Positions 13,017 to 22,293 are shown, counted from the first letter of the stretch. The stretch: DNA of 56,436 bases from Caldilineaceae bacterium SB0664_bin_27 (GCA_009838625.1 VXRG01000073.1:1-56436); one strand, 5' to 3'. The notes: generated by a model not told the origin, from the letters alone. Numbers and translations: made by a program.

Positions 13017-14918
13017 GTGAATCGCGAGGGTAGCGTCTCCGCTGAGCCGCGGCTGTGTCGTGCGTGCGAATACCTGAATCGTTCCAGTGCTGCGTTCTGC
13101 GGAGGCTGCGGCCGGCCGATAGTTGCCGTCTGCCCGCAATGCGGCACTGAGAACCCAGGGAATCATTTGTTTTGCGACGCTTGCGGTGCTTCATTCCATG
13201 CCGGAACCGACTTTGCTGAAGGCGGCATTAGGGCAAGGGACCACTCGTCGGAGACGGGCGGTCAGGGTCTCTTCGGACGCCTCAGGCATCGCATTCAGAA
13301 CACGCGAGACTTGTCGCCTGGCGGGGGCGTGGTCTGGCATACGCCTACACCCAGTTGGAAGTGGTCGAGAGTCTTTCTAAAAGATTGGATCCTCCGAAAC
13401 CGGTGGGAATTTTTCGCTGTCATTCTGTTGACAGCCTTTGCGGCTTTCCTGCGCACTTACCGTCTGGAGGAGATCCCGGCCGGGTTTCACGGCGAAGAGG
13501 CATGGACGGGAATCGAGGGTCTGCGAATACTGAGAGAAGGCTGGATCGGGCCGTATACGTCGTCTGCTCTGGGACAGGCCAGCGGGCCGTTTTATCTTAC
13601 CGCACTGCTGATCTGGCTCTTTGACGCTTCCAAGTTTACGGTGCGCCTTTCGATGGCGCTGTTCGGAATCGCAACAGTCCCGGCAACTTATCTGCTGATG
13701 AGGCTGGGGTTCGGCCGCTGGATCGCTCTTTTCTCCACTACTGCCCTGACGGTAAGCTACTGGCATCTGCACTATAGCCGCTTGGGTTTCGGGTTGATTT
13801 CCCTTGCGTTCGCGGCAACGTTGTCAGCCGCCTCGCTGCTGTGGGCGATGCGTCAACGCAGTCGAGGGAGCTGGCTGGCGGCCGGTGCCTGCCTGGGACT
13901 GGCGCCCTATACATACTTCGCTTTCCCCTCACTCTTAGCGACCGTAGCGGTTGTGCTCGCAGCGTACCTCTGGCTCGAAAGAGGCTCAATTCGGAGCAAA
14001 ACGATATTGCTTACCTGGTACGCGGTTGGGGCGCTAATTGTAGCGAGTCCCATACTCGGCCTGGCCATTGAATCTCCTGAGATTTACTTTGGTCGAATGC
14101 TGATGGTGTCGACAGAACGCTATCAGGGGTCTCCTGGCGCTGAGAGTGGCGCGCGCTTTGTGGGAAGGCGGGCATGGGAAGCGCTAACTCTCTTTCTGAC
14201 AAACCCAAGGCGTGACGGGGCAGACGGCACGGGTGGGCCTGGCGTTCTTGATTTGGGAACGGCGATTCTAGCTTATTTGGGTCTGGCCGCGTCGATTAGA
14301 AAGTGGCGCAGTCCCCCATATCTTTTTGCTGTTACTGCCCTGCTTTTCGCCCTATTGTCAATCACACTTACTGACCCGTCGTCTGGGACGATGAGGCGCA
14401 CAATCATTGCGATACCATGGGTCTTTGGTTTAGCAGGAATCGGGGCAGTCGCCATCGCCGACTTTATGCGTCGACACCAAGGGGAGGCGTGGCGGCCTGT
14501 CTCAGCAGCCTGCCTCGCCATTGTCCTACTCATGGGCGGGATCTGGAATCTGAACTACTACTTCGTTGATCTTCCTGAGTCTTCGACTTTTCGGTGGACC
14601 TTCTCCACCAAGTATTTCGAAGCTCTTGACGCAGCCCACTCTTTCGATGATCCTGGAACGATCTATTATTTTTCTGATCAGAAGAGTTTCGGGTATGAGA
14701 CCATTCGCTTTCTTTACCCGGACAGCATAGGGGTTGACAAGTCCCAGGAGTTCGGCGAATTTGATCTGGAAAAACTCGATCCAGGGCCGGTCACCTACCT
14801 GCTGGAGGGCCCTTACATGGAGGAGATCGACGAAATAATGGAGATGTATCCGGGAGGTGATCTAATCGTCGATAAGGAGTCCCAACCGCTGTATATTGTC
14901 TACCACCTCAGAAAGTAA
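13017..14918 (+). CDS. Zinc-ribbon GT39-family glycosyltransferase
   Basis: 633 aa. Two N-terminal zinc ribbons are directly visible: Cys14/Cys17/Cys28/Cys31 and Cys39/Cys42/Cys53/Cys56. A linker of about 60 residues leads into a PMT_2/GT39-type membrane domain beginning near residue 130, with the extracytoplasmic motif FHGEEAWTG (candidate acidic catalytic pair), the SGPFYLTALLIWLF segment and a YWHLHYSRLGFG loop. These enzymes use polyprenyl-phosphate sugars as donors to modify lipids or proteins outside the membrane. The start is GTG at 13017, 159 bases after the Agl23-like gene. The zinc ribbon is probably cytoplasmic and could bind a partner. Its presence also in the next gene suggests the two proteins work together. 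Confidence 0.85.
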   Translation: MNREGSVSAEPRLCRACEYLNRSSAAFCGGCGRPIVAVCPQCGTENPGNHLFCDACGASFHAGTDFAEGGIRARDHSSETGGQGLFGRLRHRIQNTRDLSPGGGVVWHTPTPSWKWSRVFLKDWILRNRWEFFAVILLTAFAAFLRTYRLEEIPAGFHGEEAWTGIEGLRILREGWIGPYTSSALGQASGPFYLTALLIWLFDASKFTVRLSMALFGIATVPATYLLMRLGFGRWIALFSTTALTVSYWHLHYSRLGFGLISLAFAATLSAASLLWAMRQRSRGSWLAAGACLGLAPYTYFAFPSLLATVAVVLAAYLWLERGSIRSKTILLTWYAVGALIVASPILGLAIESPEIYFGRMLMVSTERYQGSPGAESGARFVGRRAWEALTLFLTNPRRDGADGTGGPGVLDLGTAILAYLGLAASIRKWRSPPYLFAVTALLFALLSITLTDPSSGTMRRTIIAIPWVFGLAGIGAVAIADFMRRHQGEAWRPVSAACLAIVLLMGGIWNLNYYFVDLPESSTFRWTFSTKYFEALDAAHSFDDPGTIYYFSDQKSFGYETIRFLYPDSIGVDKSQEFGEFDLEKLDPGPVTYLLEGPYMEEIDEIMEMYPGGDLIVDKESQPLYIVYHLRK

Positions 14919-15155
14919 CTTGAGGACGAACCTGGATGGCGAGCGGGGCCGTGGTCCCGAAATGGTCCTACATAAACCCGATCATTAAGGCAGGCGTCGG
15001 CGGCAGCATCCGTCCGGCGTCTCATCGTTCCGGCGAGATATGGTTTGCCAAAGGCGGGTGGTGCTCGCGCTCAGGTTAAGATTTCCAAATATGTCGTTCG
15101 CCATTCGACGGTAAAGCAAGGCCGTCGAGTAGCATCCTTTGGGAACTGCCAGAAA

Positions 15156-16466
15156 ATGTCGCAAGAAGAGCCGGTCGTAGTCTGCCCCAATTGTAGATCA
15201 TCAGTCAGACGTGAGTCCAGGTTTTGTGATCAGTGCGGCCGGTCTTTGGCCTCCGGTGAGGCGATTGCCAGTACTGATAGTTACAGCCGGGAGGGTCTCA
15301 CGCCCCGCGATGTAGCCGAAGAGCCTCCGGATTTCGAGAACTGGACAGGCACAGACGAAGCCGGTGAAGTTTATGATGAGCCTCCAGAAGGCTCTGACAA
15401 CGCGGAGCGGTACAGGGAACCTGTCAGGCCAAGAGCATCAGTGCGAGAGAATGTCGGCGGCAGTTTGCGGACTCTGGTCCTCTGGAGCGGCAGTCCCCTG
15501 CTATTGCTGGTCGTCCTGGTTGCGGCCATAGCCAGAGACAATTTCAGGAAGGAGGATTCGCGGGCTCACGTCTCTCTACAGGGTGAGAGCGTTGACGTCG
15601 CTCCGGAATCGGCGCCGAGCTTGGCTTTGCCTCTTGAAATCATCACTCCCTTTACGGGTCAAGAGAAGACCACCGACTTCGAGATAGTCAGCGACGGTTT
15701 CATACGGCCGCGGGGCGTGACCATTGCGAATGGAAGAATCTACGTCGTCGATCCCGGTCTGGGGGCGCTGTTTGTACTGGACGGCGAAGGAGAGCAGATT
15801 GCCGGGGTGCTCCACTCAGATCGCCGCTTTGTAGAGCCGGTCGACGCGGCCGCAGACGGAGCGGGGAATGTTTACGTCCTGGACGCCGGCGACGGTGGGC
15901 AGGTGAGTGTTCACCGGCCAGACGGTGCGTTTTCCGAAGTCATTCCCCTTCCTGCCGGCGCGGCAGACAGAAGCAGGGGACTGGACGTTGACAGCGAGGG
16001 ACGCATCTGGCTGGCCATGACACCGGCGCTGGCTGTTGCCGCGTTCGACTCAACAGGACGGGAACTTATTCGCATTTCGACCGGATTCGAAGGTGCTGAT
16101 CTGCAGCCGGTCGATGTTGCTGCACGCTCAGACGGCTCCGTCTTTGTTTCCACAGCGGAAATGACTTCCGTGCTGCATTTTTCTGAGGTGGGAGAGTTAC
16201 TGAATCTGTGGCCTCTCGTCACTGCCAACAGCATTGACGGGCCCCACCTGGCGCTTGACAGCGAAGGCATGCTTTACGTTACGCAACCGGAGCAGGGCGG
16301 CATAATGAGAATATCAGGGGAGAACGCCGAGGACCTGGATGCTTGGGTCATTCCTGCCGGGCAGCACGTGAGGAAGCTTGTTGGAATCGCGGCAGGCGAA
16401 CCGGGCAGCCTTCTGGTTGTCGATAGTGAGAATGGCAGCGTCTACCGTTTGCTTGTTTCGCCTTGA
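15156..16466 (+). CDS. Zinc-ribbon, single-TM, NHL/beta-propeller protein
   Basis: 436 aa from the ATG at 15156; the frame extends upstream to a TTG at 15045, but the ATG places the zinc ribbon (Cys10/Cys13/Cys24/Cys27) at the N-terminus as in the preceding protein. An acidic linker, one membrane helix at about residues 104-126 and an extracytoplasmic region of NHL-like repeats follow ('P.GV...NG.IYVVD', 'P.DAAADG.GNVYVLD' and similar). The layout is cytoplasmic zinc ribbon, membrane anchor, outside propeller. It combines the zinc ribbon of the previous gene with the propeller of the gene before that, so it looks like a scaffold or sensor of the same complex. No catalytic motif is seen. Confidence 0.75.
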   Translation: MSQEEPVVVCPNCRSSVRRESRFCDQCGRSLASGEAIASTDSYSREGLTPRDVAEEPPDFENWTGTDEAGEVYDEPPEGSDNAERYREPVRPRASVRENVGGSLRTLVLWSGSPLLLLVVLVAAIARDNFRKEDSRAHVSLQGESVDVAPESAPSLALPLEIITPFTGQEKTTDFEIVSDGFIRPRGVTIANGRIYVVDPGLGALFVLDGEGEQIAGVLHSDRRFVEPVDAAADGAGNVYVLDAGDGGQVSVHRPDGAFSEVIPLPAGAADRSRGLDVDSEGRIWLAMTPALAVAAFDSTGRELIRISTGFEGADLQPVDVAARSDGSVFVSTAEMTSVLHFSEVGELLNLWPLVTANSIDGPHLALDSEGMLYVTQPEQGGIMRISGENAEDLDAWVIPAGQHVRKLVGIAAGEPGSLLVVDSENGSVYRLLVSP

Positions 16467-16529
16467 CTGAGATAGGCATGCTGAAGGCTGGATCGCGGGG
16501 AAAGACAGACTGACAGACCTGGAGGGATT

Positions 16530-18266
16530 GTGACTGAGAATCGGACAGAGAAAGTGGTTGAGGCGCGGGGCCGCTCATTCTTCAATGAACCGGATGCCGC
16601 GGGACTGATGCACCGTGCGTTCACACGCTCCCTTGGATTCGACAGGGCGGATATGAACCGTCCATTGATTGGGATATTGAACACGTACAGCGAGATGAAC
16701 AACTGCCACGCCCACTTTCCTGAGCTGGTCGAGGCGGTCAAGCGGGGTGTTTGGCAGGCCGGCGGTTTTCCCCTTGAGTTTCCGACGATCAGTCTGGGTG
16801 AGATCTACCTTACGCCGACTTCGATGCTGTGGCGCAATTTGGCCGCCATGGACACTGAGGAGATGATTCGCGGCAATCCGATGGACGGTGTGGTTGTCCT
16901 CTGCGGCTGCGACAAGACCACTCCGGCGGCTTTGATGGGCGCGGCGAGCGCGGACCTGCCGGCGATTCTAGTTTCCGGAGGGCCGATGCTGAACGGACAC
17001 TGGCGCGGTCAGACATTGGGGGCGTGCACAGACTGCCGCAGGCTTACCGCGGAATTCCGGGCAGGCAATCTCAGCGAAGAGGAGTTTGGGGAGGTCGAAG
17101 AGAACCTGGTGCGAAGCAGAGGCCACTGCATGGTTATGGGCACTGCTTCGACAATGAACTCGCTAACCGAGGCGCTGGGCATCGCCCTACCGGGAAACGG
17201 GGCGATTCCCGCAGCGGACTCGCGGCGCATTCTTCTGGCTGAAAAGGCGGGACGCCGCATTGTGGCTATGGCGGCGGAGGGACTGCGCCCTTCGCGTGTT
17301 CTGACTCGGAAGGCGATGGAAAACGCGATAACGCTTTTGTGCGCCCTGGGAGGCAGCACGAACGCGGTTGTGCATTTGCCGGCGCTGGCCGGCCGGCTTG
17401 GATTCGATCTGCCGCTGGACCTGTTCGACTCGATCAGCCGGCGGACTCCCTTGCTGGCGAATGTAAGGCCCGCCGGTTCGTTCCAGATGGAGGACTTCTT
17501 CTATGCGGGGGGCGTGCCCGCCACAATGCGGCAGCTCCTGCCCCTGCTTCACGGCGGCGAACCAACCGTCACGGGCCGGACTGTTTCGGAAAATGTGGCG
17601 CAAAGCAACATCGTCGACACCGAGGTGATTGCTTCACCCGACAAGCCGCTGAAATCTGAGGGCGGCCTCGCAATCTTGCGCGGCAACCTGGCGCCGGAGG
17701 GGGCGGTGATCAAGCATGCGGCCGCGTCTCCGGGCCTCCTGCAGCACCGTGGACGTGCCATCGTATTTCAAGGTATCTCGGATTTGCAGGAGAGAATCGA
17801 CGATCCCGCACTGGACGTCAACCCTGATGACATACTGGTTCTGCAGAATGCAGGCCCGATCGGGGGGCCCGGCATGCCGGAGGTGGGCAACCTGCCAATC
17901 CCCAAAAAGTTGCTAAAACAGGGCGTACGCGATATGGTGCGTATCTCTGATGCAAGAATGAGCGGGACGGCGTTCGGCACGATCGTATTGCATGTCGCGC
18001 CTGAGTCCGCGGTAGGCGGCCCGCTGTCACTTGCACGCACAGGGGATGTAATCGAGTTGGACGTGCCGGGCAGGAGGCTTGAGCTGCGGGTCGACCAGGA
18101 AGAGCTGAATAGGCGGCGCGGTGAATGGCAACGACCGCAGCCGGCATATCGACGGGGTTATGGCAGGTTGTTCCTGGACCACGTACTTCAGGCGCCGGAG
18201 GGAATGGACTTCGATTTCCTGCTGGGCCGCGACCCCGTGGAGACAATGGCGCAGCCCAAATTCTAA
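16530..18266 (+). CDS. IlvD/Edd-family dehydratase, probably sugar-acid type
   Basis: 578 aa, full length for the family. These enzymes use an Fe-S cluster and Mg2+ to remove water from 2,3-dihydroxy acids. The three expected cluster cysteines are present at Cys59 (NNCHAHF), Cys127 (CGCDKTTP) and Cys200 (GHCMVMG), with the Mg-site lysine at 129 and a serine in the ARMSGTAFG motif near the C-terminus. This numbering and the GHWRGQTLG segment match the pentonate (L-arabinonate/D-xylonate) dehydratase branch better than branched-chain amino-acid IlvD. Start is GTG with a GGAGGG site 4 bases upstream. No other sugar-acid gene is adjacent, so the substrate is inferred from subfamily motifs only. 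Confidence 0.88.
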   Translation: MTENRTEKVVEARGRSFFNEPDAAGLMHRAFTRSLGFDRADMNRPLIGILNTYSEMNNCHAHFPELVEAVKRGVWQAGGFPLEFPTISLGEIYLTPTSMLWRNLAAMDTEEMIRGNPMDGVVVLCGCDKTTPAALMGAASADLPAILVSGGPMLNGHWRGQTLGACTDCRRLTAEFRAGNLSEEEFGEVEENLVRSRGHCMVMGTASTMNSLTEALGIALPGNGAIPAADSRRILLAEKAGRRIVAMAAEGLRPSRVLTRKAMENAITLLCALGGSTNAVVHLPALAGRLGFDLPLDLFDSISRRTPLLANVRPAGSFQMEDFFYAGGVPATMRQLLPLLHGGEPTVTGRTVSENVAQSNIVDTEVIASPDKPLKSEGGLAILRGNLAPEGAVIKHAAASPGLLQHRGRAIVFQGISDLQERIDDPALDVNPDDILVLQNAGPIGGPGMPEVGNLPIPKKLLKQGVRDMVRISDARMSGTAFGTIVLHVAPESAVGGPLSLARTGDVIELDVPGRRLELRVDQEELNRRRGEWQRPQPAYRRGYGRLFLDHVLQAPEGMDFDFLLGRDPVETMAQPKF

Positions 18267-18357
18267 ACCCCGCGCCGTCGCGCAGCCGTCCTTTCACTGT
18301 CGCGCGCGTTTCAAGTAAAGGTTTGTAATCCTGGCCGTAGAATGGAGGAGTAGGAAG

Positions 18358-19596
18358 ATGCCTGAGTTTCCGCCGGTTGATGAGCAGATGGCTATTCTGA
18401 TGCGGGGCGTCGAGTTTGGCGACGACCAGACACGAACCAATATGGAGGCGGAACTGCGTCTGAGAATCGAAGAGAGCCGAGAGAGCGGACGACCGATGCG
18501 CGTCTATTGCGGTTTCGATCCCACGTCGAGCGACCTCCACTTGGGCCATACCGTTCCTCTGCGAAAGCTGAGGCAGTTTCAGGAACTGGGCCATACGGTC
18601 ATATTTCTGATCGGGACATTCACAGGCACGATTGGTGACCCAAGTGACAAGGAGAGCGCGCGGACACAACAGAGCCTGGAAGAGGCAATGGACAATGCGC
18701 GCGGATTCACTCAGCAAGCGCATAGGGTGCTGGACCGCGAGAAAACTGTCATCGACTACAATCACAGGTGGTTAGGAGAGCTGGACTTCGGCGGTGTCAT
18801 CCGGCTGGCCAGTCATTTCACGGTTCAACAGTTCCTTGCCAGAGATAATTTCAGCAATAGGCACGCCAAGGGCGAGCCTATTTGGCTTCACGAGTTCTTC
18901 TATGCACTCATGCAGGGTTATGATGCAATCATGTTGGATACGGATGTACAGATCGGAGGAACGGACCAGCTATTCAATCTGATGGCTGGACGCACGCTGA
19001 TGAGCGCGCGGGGAATGCGACCGCAGGTGGTTTTGACCTTTCCGATTCTGGTGGGCACGGACGGTCACATGCGAATGAGCAAGTCGACCGGAAATCATAT
19101 CGGCATTGATGAGGCCCCGGGGGTGATCTTCACCAAAGTTGTGAACCTCCCGGACCACACATTTCAGAACTTCTCCGAGCTGGTGACCCGCTGGAGCCAG
19201 GAGGAGATTGACGGCATGGTGGCACAGATGGACAGCGGAGAACTGGAGCCGCAGGCTGCCAAGCGGGCGCTGGCAAAAGAGATTGTCAGCATTTTTCACG
19301 GTGAGAAAAGAGCGGAGCAGGCAGCCGTGGACGCTGTACGCATGCACGAAGGGGCAGCGCCAAGCGATGCGCCCCAGTTCAGGTTGTCTGAGGAGATGAA
19401 TCTGCTGGAATTGATGAGCGCGTCGGGACTGGTGCGAAGCAAGGGTGAGGCGCGCCGTCTTATTCAGCAAGGAGGCGTGCGACTTAACGGGGAAGCGGTC
19501 TCGGATGGTGTGCTTACGTTGGTAGAGCCGAATGGCGGGGAGAGCATACTGCAGGTTGGGAAGAAGCGATTCCTCCGGGTTGTTTCCACTGAATAG
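18358..19596 (+). CDS. tyrS: Tyrosyl-tRNA synthetase
   Basis: 412 aa. Charges tRNA-Tyr with tyrosine. Class I signatures are visible: HLGH at residues 61-64 in the nucleotide-binding loop with [12 protein letters not shown] context, the GTDQLFN motif, and MSKST at 240-244 (KMSKS loop). The C-terminal 65 residues form an S4 RNA-binding domain ([12 protein letters not shown]). The sequence follows the TyrZ/type-2 TyrRS pattern. The ATG has a GAGGAG site upstream in the 91-base gap after the dehydratase. Unlike valS in this window, no T-box leader is seen upstream. Confidence 0.95.
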   Translation: MPEFPPVDEQMAILMRGVEFGDDQTRTNMEAELRLRIEESRESGRPMRVYCGFDPTSSDLHLGHTVPLRKLRQFQELGHTVIFLIGTFTGTIGDPSDKESARTQQSLEEAMDNARGFTQQAHRVLDREKTVIDYNHRWLGELDFGGVIRLASHFTVQQFLARDNFSNRHAKGEPIWLHEFFYALMQGYDAIMLDTDVQIGGTDQLFNLMAGRTLMSARGMRPQVVLTFPILVGTDGHMRMSKSTGNHIGIDEAPGVIFTKVVNLPDHTFQNFSELVTRWSQEEIDGMVAQMDSGELEPQAAKRALAKEIVSIFHGEKRAEQAAVDAVRMHEGAAPSDAPQFRLSEEMNLLELMSASGLVRSKGEARRLIQQGGVRLNGEAVSDGVLTLVEPNGGESILQVGKKRFLRVVSTE

Positions 19597-19696
19597 CGGC
19601 TAAGAATTCGCCAAGAAGGTCGAAGAAAATGTGCCGCAAGAATAGAGAAAGGAACCGGATGCCACGCTTCCCCCGATAGTGGCTTCCAACCACAAC

Positions 19697-19726
19697 GTGA
19701 CAACTCGGTCCCTATACTAGTATTAT
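19697..19726 (+). promoter_or_regulatory. Candidate fabI promoter
   Basis: GTGACA (19697-19702) and TATTAT (19721-19726) are separated by 18 bases. The match is moderate and overlaps the stronger minus-strand promoter, so the two may interfere. It is the best-placed plus-strand candidate for fabI, about 255 bases upstream of the start. Confidence 0.35.
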
Positions 19727-19750
19727 AGCATGCTTTTCTTTGCTTGTAAA
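19722..19750 (-). promoter_or_regulatory. Near-consensus sigma-70 promoter pointing antisense to tyrS
   Basis: On the minus strand a TTTACA box (19745-19750) is followed after exactly 17 bases by TATAAT (19722-19727). The predicted transcript would start near 19715 and run into the 3' end of tyrS in antisense. There is no minus-strand gene before 18358 for it to serve, so an antisense or small RNA is the likely product if it is active. Confidence 0.6.
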
Positions 19751-19930
19751 GGGGGAATTATGACTAAATTCCACTTTTTTCAACTTTTTCCTTCAAGATG
19801 GGTCCGTTTCCGGCAGTTTTCGTGGTCGTAGCGCAGCAATTGCGCAAGTGTACGTCGGCTATTGACGAGTTCAAAGTTTGAAGTGACTGGTAAGGCTCCT
19901 GGATCGAAGAAATGCAATTCGCTGCGATCT

Positions 19931-19950
19931 TCAGTGATCCTCAGTGATCC
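19931..19950 (+). repeat. 10-base direct repeat upstream of fabI
   Basis: The decamer tcagtgatcc occurs twice head to tail, 31 bases before the fabI ATG. It could be a binding site in the fabI leader or chance slippage. Confidence 0.5.
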
Positions 19951-19980
19951 TCGGTAAAGAATAAAGTTAAGGAGATTGTG

Positions 19981-20763
19981 ATGGGGACTTTCGACGGGAA
20001 ACGCGGCCTCGTTTTTGGTGTCGCGAACAAGAACTCAATCGCCTGGGGGATCGCACAGGCTCTCGCGGAGGAAGGCGCCGAGCTGGGTTTCAGCTACGCC
20101 GGAGATTTCCTGGAAAAGCGTGTTGTGCCTTTGGCCGAAAGTGTTGGAAGCAGCTTCATCGAAGAATGCGATGTCACCAATGACGCGGCCATAGACGAAC
20201 TGTTCACGAAGGTAGGGGAGCATTATGGCAGCCTCGACTTCCTGGTGCACTCAATCGCATTCGCTCCCCGGGAGGACTTGGGCGGGCGCTTCGTCGACAC
20301 GAGCCGTGAAGGGTTCCGTGTCGCCCTGGATGTAAGTTGTTACAGCCTGGTGGCCCTGGCAAAGCGCGCGATACCGTTGATGCCCCAAGGCGGCAGTATG
20401 CTGGCGATGACCTATTACGGCGCCGAGAAAGTGACGCCCAACTACAATGTTATGGGCGTGGCAAAGGCTGCCCTGGAGGCTACGATTCGCTACCTTGCCT
20501 GGGATCTGGGTAAGGAACAGGTGCGTGTCAACGCCATCAGCGCCGGACCCATAAAGACGCTTGCTTCAGCAGGAGTAAGCGGCTTTCGGAAGAGCCTTGG
20601 CTACGTTGGCTCTGTTGCGCCGATGGGAAACGTTACCCAGGCCGACGTAGGAAATGCGGCCCGTTTCCTGCTGGGTGACTGGGCGCAGAAGGTCACCGGG
20701 GAGGTCGTCTATGTGGACGGCGGATACAACATCATGGGCGCCCCTGAAATGGACAGTTTGTAA
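19981..20763 (+). CDS. fabI: Enoyl-[acyl-carrier-protein] reductase (NADH)
   Basis: 260 aa, typical FabI length. Catalyses the last reduction of each fatty-acid elongation cycle. It is an atypical short-chain dehydrogenase: glycine-containing nucleotide site [13 protein letters not shown] at residues 13-25, the second tyrosine in TYYGAEK (145-146), catalytic Tyr155-x6-Lys162, and the [10 protein letters not shown] segment near 190. The ATG at 19981 sits 6 bases after an AAGGAG site; a GTG three bases upstream is too close to that site. It stands alone and ends in a perfect intrinsic terminator 34 bases after the stop codon. Confidence 0.95.
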   Translation: MGTFDGKRGLVFGVANKNSIAWGIAQALAEEGAELGFSYAGDFLEKRVVPLAESVGSSFIEECDVTNDAAIDELFTKVGEHYGSLDFLVHSIAFAPREDLGGRFVDTSREGFRVALDVSCYSLVALAKRAIPLMPQGGSMLAMTYYGAEKVTPNYNVMGVAKAALEATIRYLAWDLGKEQVRVNAISAGPIKTLASAGVSGFRKSLGYVGSVAPMGNVTQADVGNAARFLLGDWAQKVTGEVVYVDGGYNIMGAPEMDSL

Positions 20764-20796
20764 GGATTGGAGGCTGGCAAAACTGAGTTGAAATGC

Positions 20797-20833
20797 AAAC
20801 AGGTCAACCCGGTGTCGGGTTGACCTGTTTTTT
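20797..20833 (+). terminator. Perfect intrinsic terminator after fabI (possibly bidirectional)
   Basis: Arms 20797-20811 and 20816-20830 are exact 15-base complements around a gtgt loop, followed by a T-run to 20833. The minus-strand side also has tttgcattt after the stem, so it may also end the convergent tRNA-Asp transcript. Confidence 0.9.
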
Positions 20834-20952
20834 CATGTCTATCTTCAGGAGCTATGGAACCGGGCCGGCGTCAACGATCTTGTATCGCCGGTGCTGCTGC
20901 CCTTTTACCCCACTCCTAGTTTCCCCATGGTTTGGAATCTAATCCGCAGAGG

Positions 20953-21025
20953 CGGGAGCGACGGGATTTGAACCCGCGACCTCCGGCTTGACAGGCCGAC
21001 ATGCTAACCGCTACACCACGCCCCC
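20953..21025 (-). tRNA. tRNA-Asp (anticodon GTC)
   Basis: Read on the minus strand this folds as a tRNA. The acceptor stem pairs gggggcg with cgctccc (one G-U), the D arm contains agcggttagc, the anticodon stem is tcggc/gccgg around a CTGTCAA loop, and the T arm contains gggttcaaatccc. The anticodon GTC (20990-20992 on the plus strand) specifies aspartate. The discriminator base is G, as expected for tRNA-Asp. No CCA is encoded next to the discriminator, so it would be added after transcription. A near-consensus promoter lies 28 bases upstream. Confidence 0.95.
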
Positions 21026-21052
21026 ATCAGGAAACCACGACATGTGAACAAA

Positions 21053-21081
21053 ATGATATCACGGCCGCGGTCGGCTGTCAA
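21053..21081 (-). promoter_or_regulatory. Promoter of tRNA-Asp
   Basis: Minus-strand TTGACA (21076-21081), a 17-base spacer and TATCAT (21053-21058), placed 28 bases before the tRNA 5' end. Spacing and position fit a strong sigma-70-type tRNA promoter. Confidence 0.75.
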
Positions 21082-21141
21082 ATGAAAGTGGTCCGAATTG
21101 GCTAGAATGAGGGCCGGCCGAAGACTAAGTATGAAGCTGTT

Positions 21142-22281
21142 TCAACTCTTGCGGGGGGGCAGGCGAGAAATCCGTTTGCTCACGTTTCGCAAGAGACGGG
21201 AGGAGACGCCCTGCTTGCGTGAGGGCAGCCCTGTGCCCTTGGAGGACGTGCGGGGCCGGCGAGCGTTGTCGACGATGCGCTTGGCGGCCTGCCGGCCGTG
21301 CTCGAGTGCTTCGCGGTAGTGGCCCGTCATGAGTTCCGGCGTGATTTTCTGTCCTTCCGTCGCCCACGCAAGGACCGCCCTGCCGATCGCCCATGTGCCG
21401 GCGTAGGAGACGGCGACTTTCGGTACAATCCCCCAAACCGGGATAAGACCGCTCATTTGGCGGGCGAGCTGACGAAACAGAAAGCCGCCCCCAAGAACGC
21501 CGACGATCTCACCCAATAGCTGCTGCGGCGAACCGGACTTGCCGGAGACCAGAGCGATCTTGTATGCCATCATCAGCTGATTCTTGGTGAGAACGATTGC
21601 GTCCCCTGCGCCGAGTACAAAGTTCAGCCCTGGCACTGTTTCGCCGAGGCCCGTCGTAAATGAGTAACTGGCGTTTACCTGGGATGTCTCCTGGATGAGC
21701 ATGTTCAAGGCAGACGGCCGCAGAGGGGGCAACCGGCGGGCCAGGGGCAGTCGGAGGGGAGGCGGAACGGTCTGTATCAGAGCAGTCGCCACCTTGGCAA
21801 CAGCCTGAGCGGACCAGTCCGGGATGGCGATGCGCGCAAGTTCTCCACGCCGAACGATGGCGCTGTCAGGACGTTTCGCTTCGGACCCGACCACTACGAC
21901 CAGGGAGGGGATCGATTGAGCGTTCAGCGCTTGTTGGAGCGACTGCAGGTCAGAGCTGAGCTTGGGCTGGGTTGTTACGAGCAGGGCGCAATCCGGGGAT
22001 GACCGGGACGGCTGCGAGGCGAAGGACTGGGTTGAAGGCGATTGCGGCGCGATTTCAGTGCTTTGCGAGAGGAGGCCGGAGCCGCTGCTGTCGGTGACTG
22101 TGATCCAGGGATGGACGAAATCGGCACAATAGGAGCTGAGGCCGAGGGCTGCTTTCTCTGCGTTTGGTTCATCGTCGGCTGCGATCAGCAGGTGTACAGG
22201 CGCATCAATCTCGCGCTGAATCTCGGCGAGATTGATTTCACTGACGATCTGCCAGATGGAACGCAACGGCAGTGAACGCAT
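21142..22281 (-). CDS. DUF697 membrane-associated protein
   Basis: 379 aa. The C-terminal half (about residues 195-340) resembles DUF697, a hydrophobic domain usually attached to Era/YcjX-type GTPases: an ALNMLIQETSQVNA helix, a GLGETVPG loop, glycine-rich hydrophobic helices (GVLGGGFLFRQLA) and AVLAWATEGQKITP. The N-terminal half looks like an alpha/beta domain with poor conservation and no visible P-loop or other GTPase motif, so it may have lost nucleotide binding. The C-terminal 45 residues are very basic. It begins 12 bases downstream of the threonine aldolase stop and is probably co-transcribed with it. The function is unknown. Confidence 0.7.
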   Translation of the reverse strand: MRSLPLRSIWQIVSEINLAEIQREIDAPVHLLIAADDEPNAEKAALGLSSYCADFVHPWITVTDSSGSGLLSQSTEIAPQSPSTQSFASQPSRSSPDCALLVTTQPKLSSDLQSLQQALNAQSIPSLVVVVGSEAKRPDSAIVRRGELARIAIPDWSAQAVAKVATALIQTVPPPLRLPLARRLPPLRPSALNMLIQETSQVNASYSFTTGLGETVPGLNFVLGAGDAIVLTKNQLMMAYKIALVSGKSGSPQQLLGEIVGVLGGGFLFRQLARQMSGLIPVWGIVPKVAVSYAGTWAIGRAVLAWATEGQKITPELMTGHYREALEHGRQAAKRIVDNARRPRTSSKGTGLPSRKQGVSSRLLRNVSKRISRLPPRKS

Positions 22282-22293
22282 CCCCCACCACGC

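Larger units (their letters stand above)
19597..19980. other. Intergenic region tyrS-fabI
   Basis: A 380-base gap, AT-richer than its surroundings in its centre. It holds overlapping divergent promoter-like elements near 19697-19750 (listed separately), a T-rich stretch at about 19763-19795, a 10-base tandem repeat at 19931-19950 and the fabI ribosome site. No credible small gene was found on either strand. Confidence 0.6.

Noticed and set aside
16530..18266. Assignment as branched-chain IlvD
   Set aside because: The cysteine spacing and GHWRGQTLG segment fit the sugar-acid branch better and no ilv genes are adjacent; kept as IlvD/Edd family only.
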